Assembly (NCBI GenBank): GCA_025355225.1
Contig: JANYAB010000455.1
Coordinates: 1 to 5,192 of the forward strand
From: Bacteroidota bacterium
Lineage (GTDB): Bacteria; Bacteroidota; Bacteroidia; Sphingobacteriales; Sphingobacteriaceae
DNA: 5,192 nt
Direction: 5' to 3'
Part shown: positions 5,182 through 5,192 of the stretch, piece by piece
Layout: every line of letters begins with the position of its first letter
Numbering within the stretch: position 1 is the first letter of the stretch
Made by a program: the position numbers and the translations under genes
The notes under the pieces: generated by a model
Database searches by the model: none
Told to the model about the DNA's origin: nothing
What the model saw: only the letters and a program-made list of their open reading frames with translations

Positions 5182-5192
5182 GATCTATTTTA

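Overview
The window looks like chromosome of a Bacteroidota member, most likely the Sphingobacteriaceae (Mucilaginibacter/Pedobacter type). The reasons are the moderate-to-low GC, start codons with no Shine-Dalgarno sequence, intergenic 7-bp tandem repeats and GC-rich palindromes of a kind common in that group, and the type of proteins encoded. This placement rests on sequence style and recall, not on a search. All six genes that can be supported lie on the minus strand, so the biological reading order runs from high to low coordinates.

Layout in transcription order. (1) 5052-5192 is a gene-free leader made almost entirely of 7-bp tandem repeats (unit close to TAAATTC/TAAATCC on the plus strand). 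(2) 5051-3963 encodes a RimK/D-Ala-D-Ala-ligase-like ATP-grasp protein with a lysine/alanine-rich tail. (3) 3949-2846 encodes a YbdK-like (GCS2 family) carboxylate-amine ligase. (4) 2844-2005 encodes a stand-alone class I glutamine amidotransferase-like protein, starting 1 nt after the ligase stop. (5) About 130 bp follow, holding a two-hairpin GC-rich palindrome (about 1917-2006) and a second block of the 7-bp repeats (1879-1920). (6) 1873-680 encodes a second ATP-grasp-type protein whose motif order suggests a circularly permuted, glutathionylspermidine-synthetase-like fold. (7) 618-457 holds a small gene for a FeoB-associated-type Cys-rich membrane protein. (8) 404-1 is the 5' part of a gene for a membrane-anchored, probably GH18/polysaccharide deacetylase/glycosyltransferase fusion protein that runs off the window.

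The central point is the cluster at 5051-680. It brings together three ligases from different fold groups (canonical ATP-grasp, GCS2, permuted ATP-grasp) and one thiol amidohydrolase/amidotransferase. Each typically makes or breaks amide bonds on free carboxylates, and no NRPS, ribosome-derived precursor, tRNA-dependent synthase or transporter is visible. The simplest inference is a ribosome-independent pathway that builds a small peptide, gamma-glutamyl or amide metabolite, or that modifies a protein or polyamine. The substrate cannot be read from the sequence. The two genes at the low-coordinate end are probably unrelated to it.
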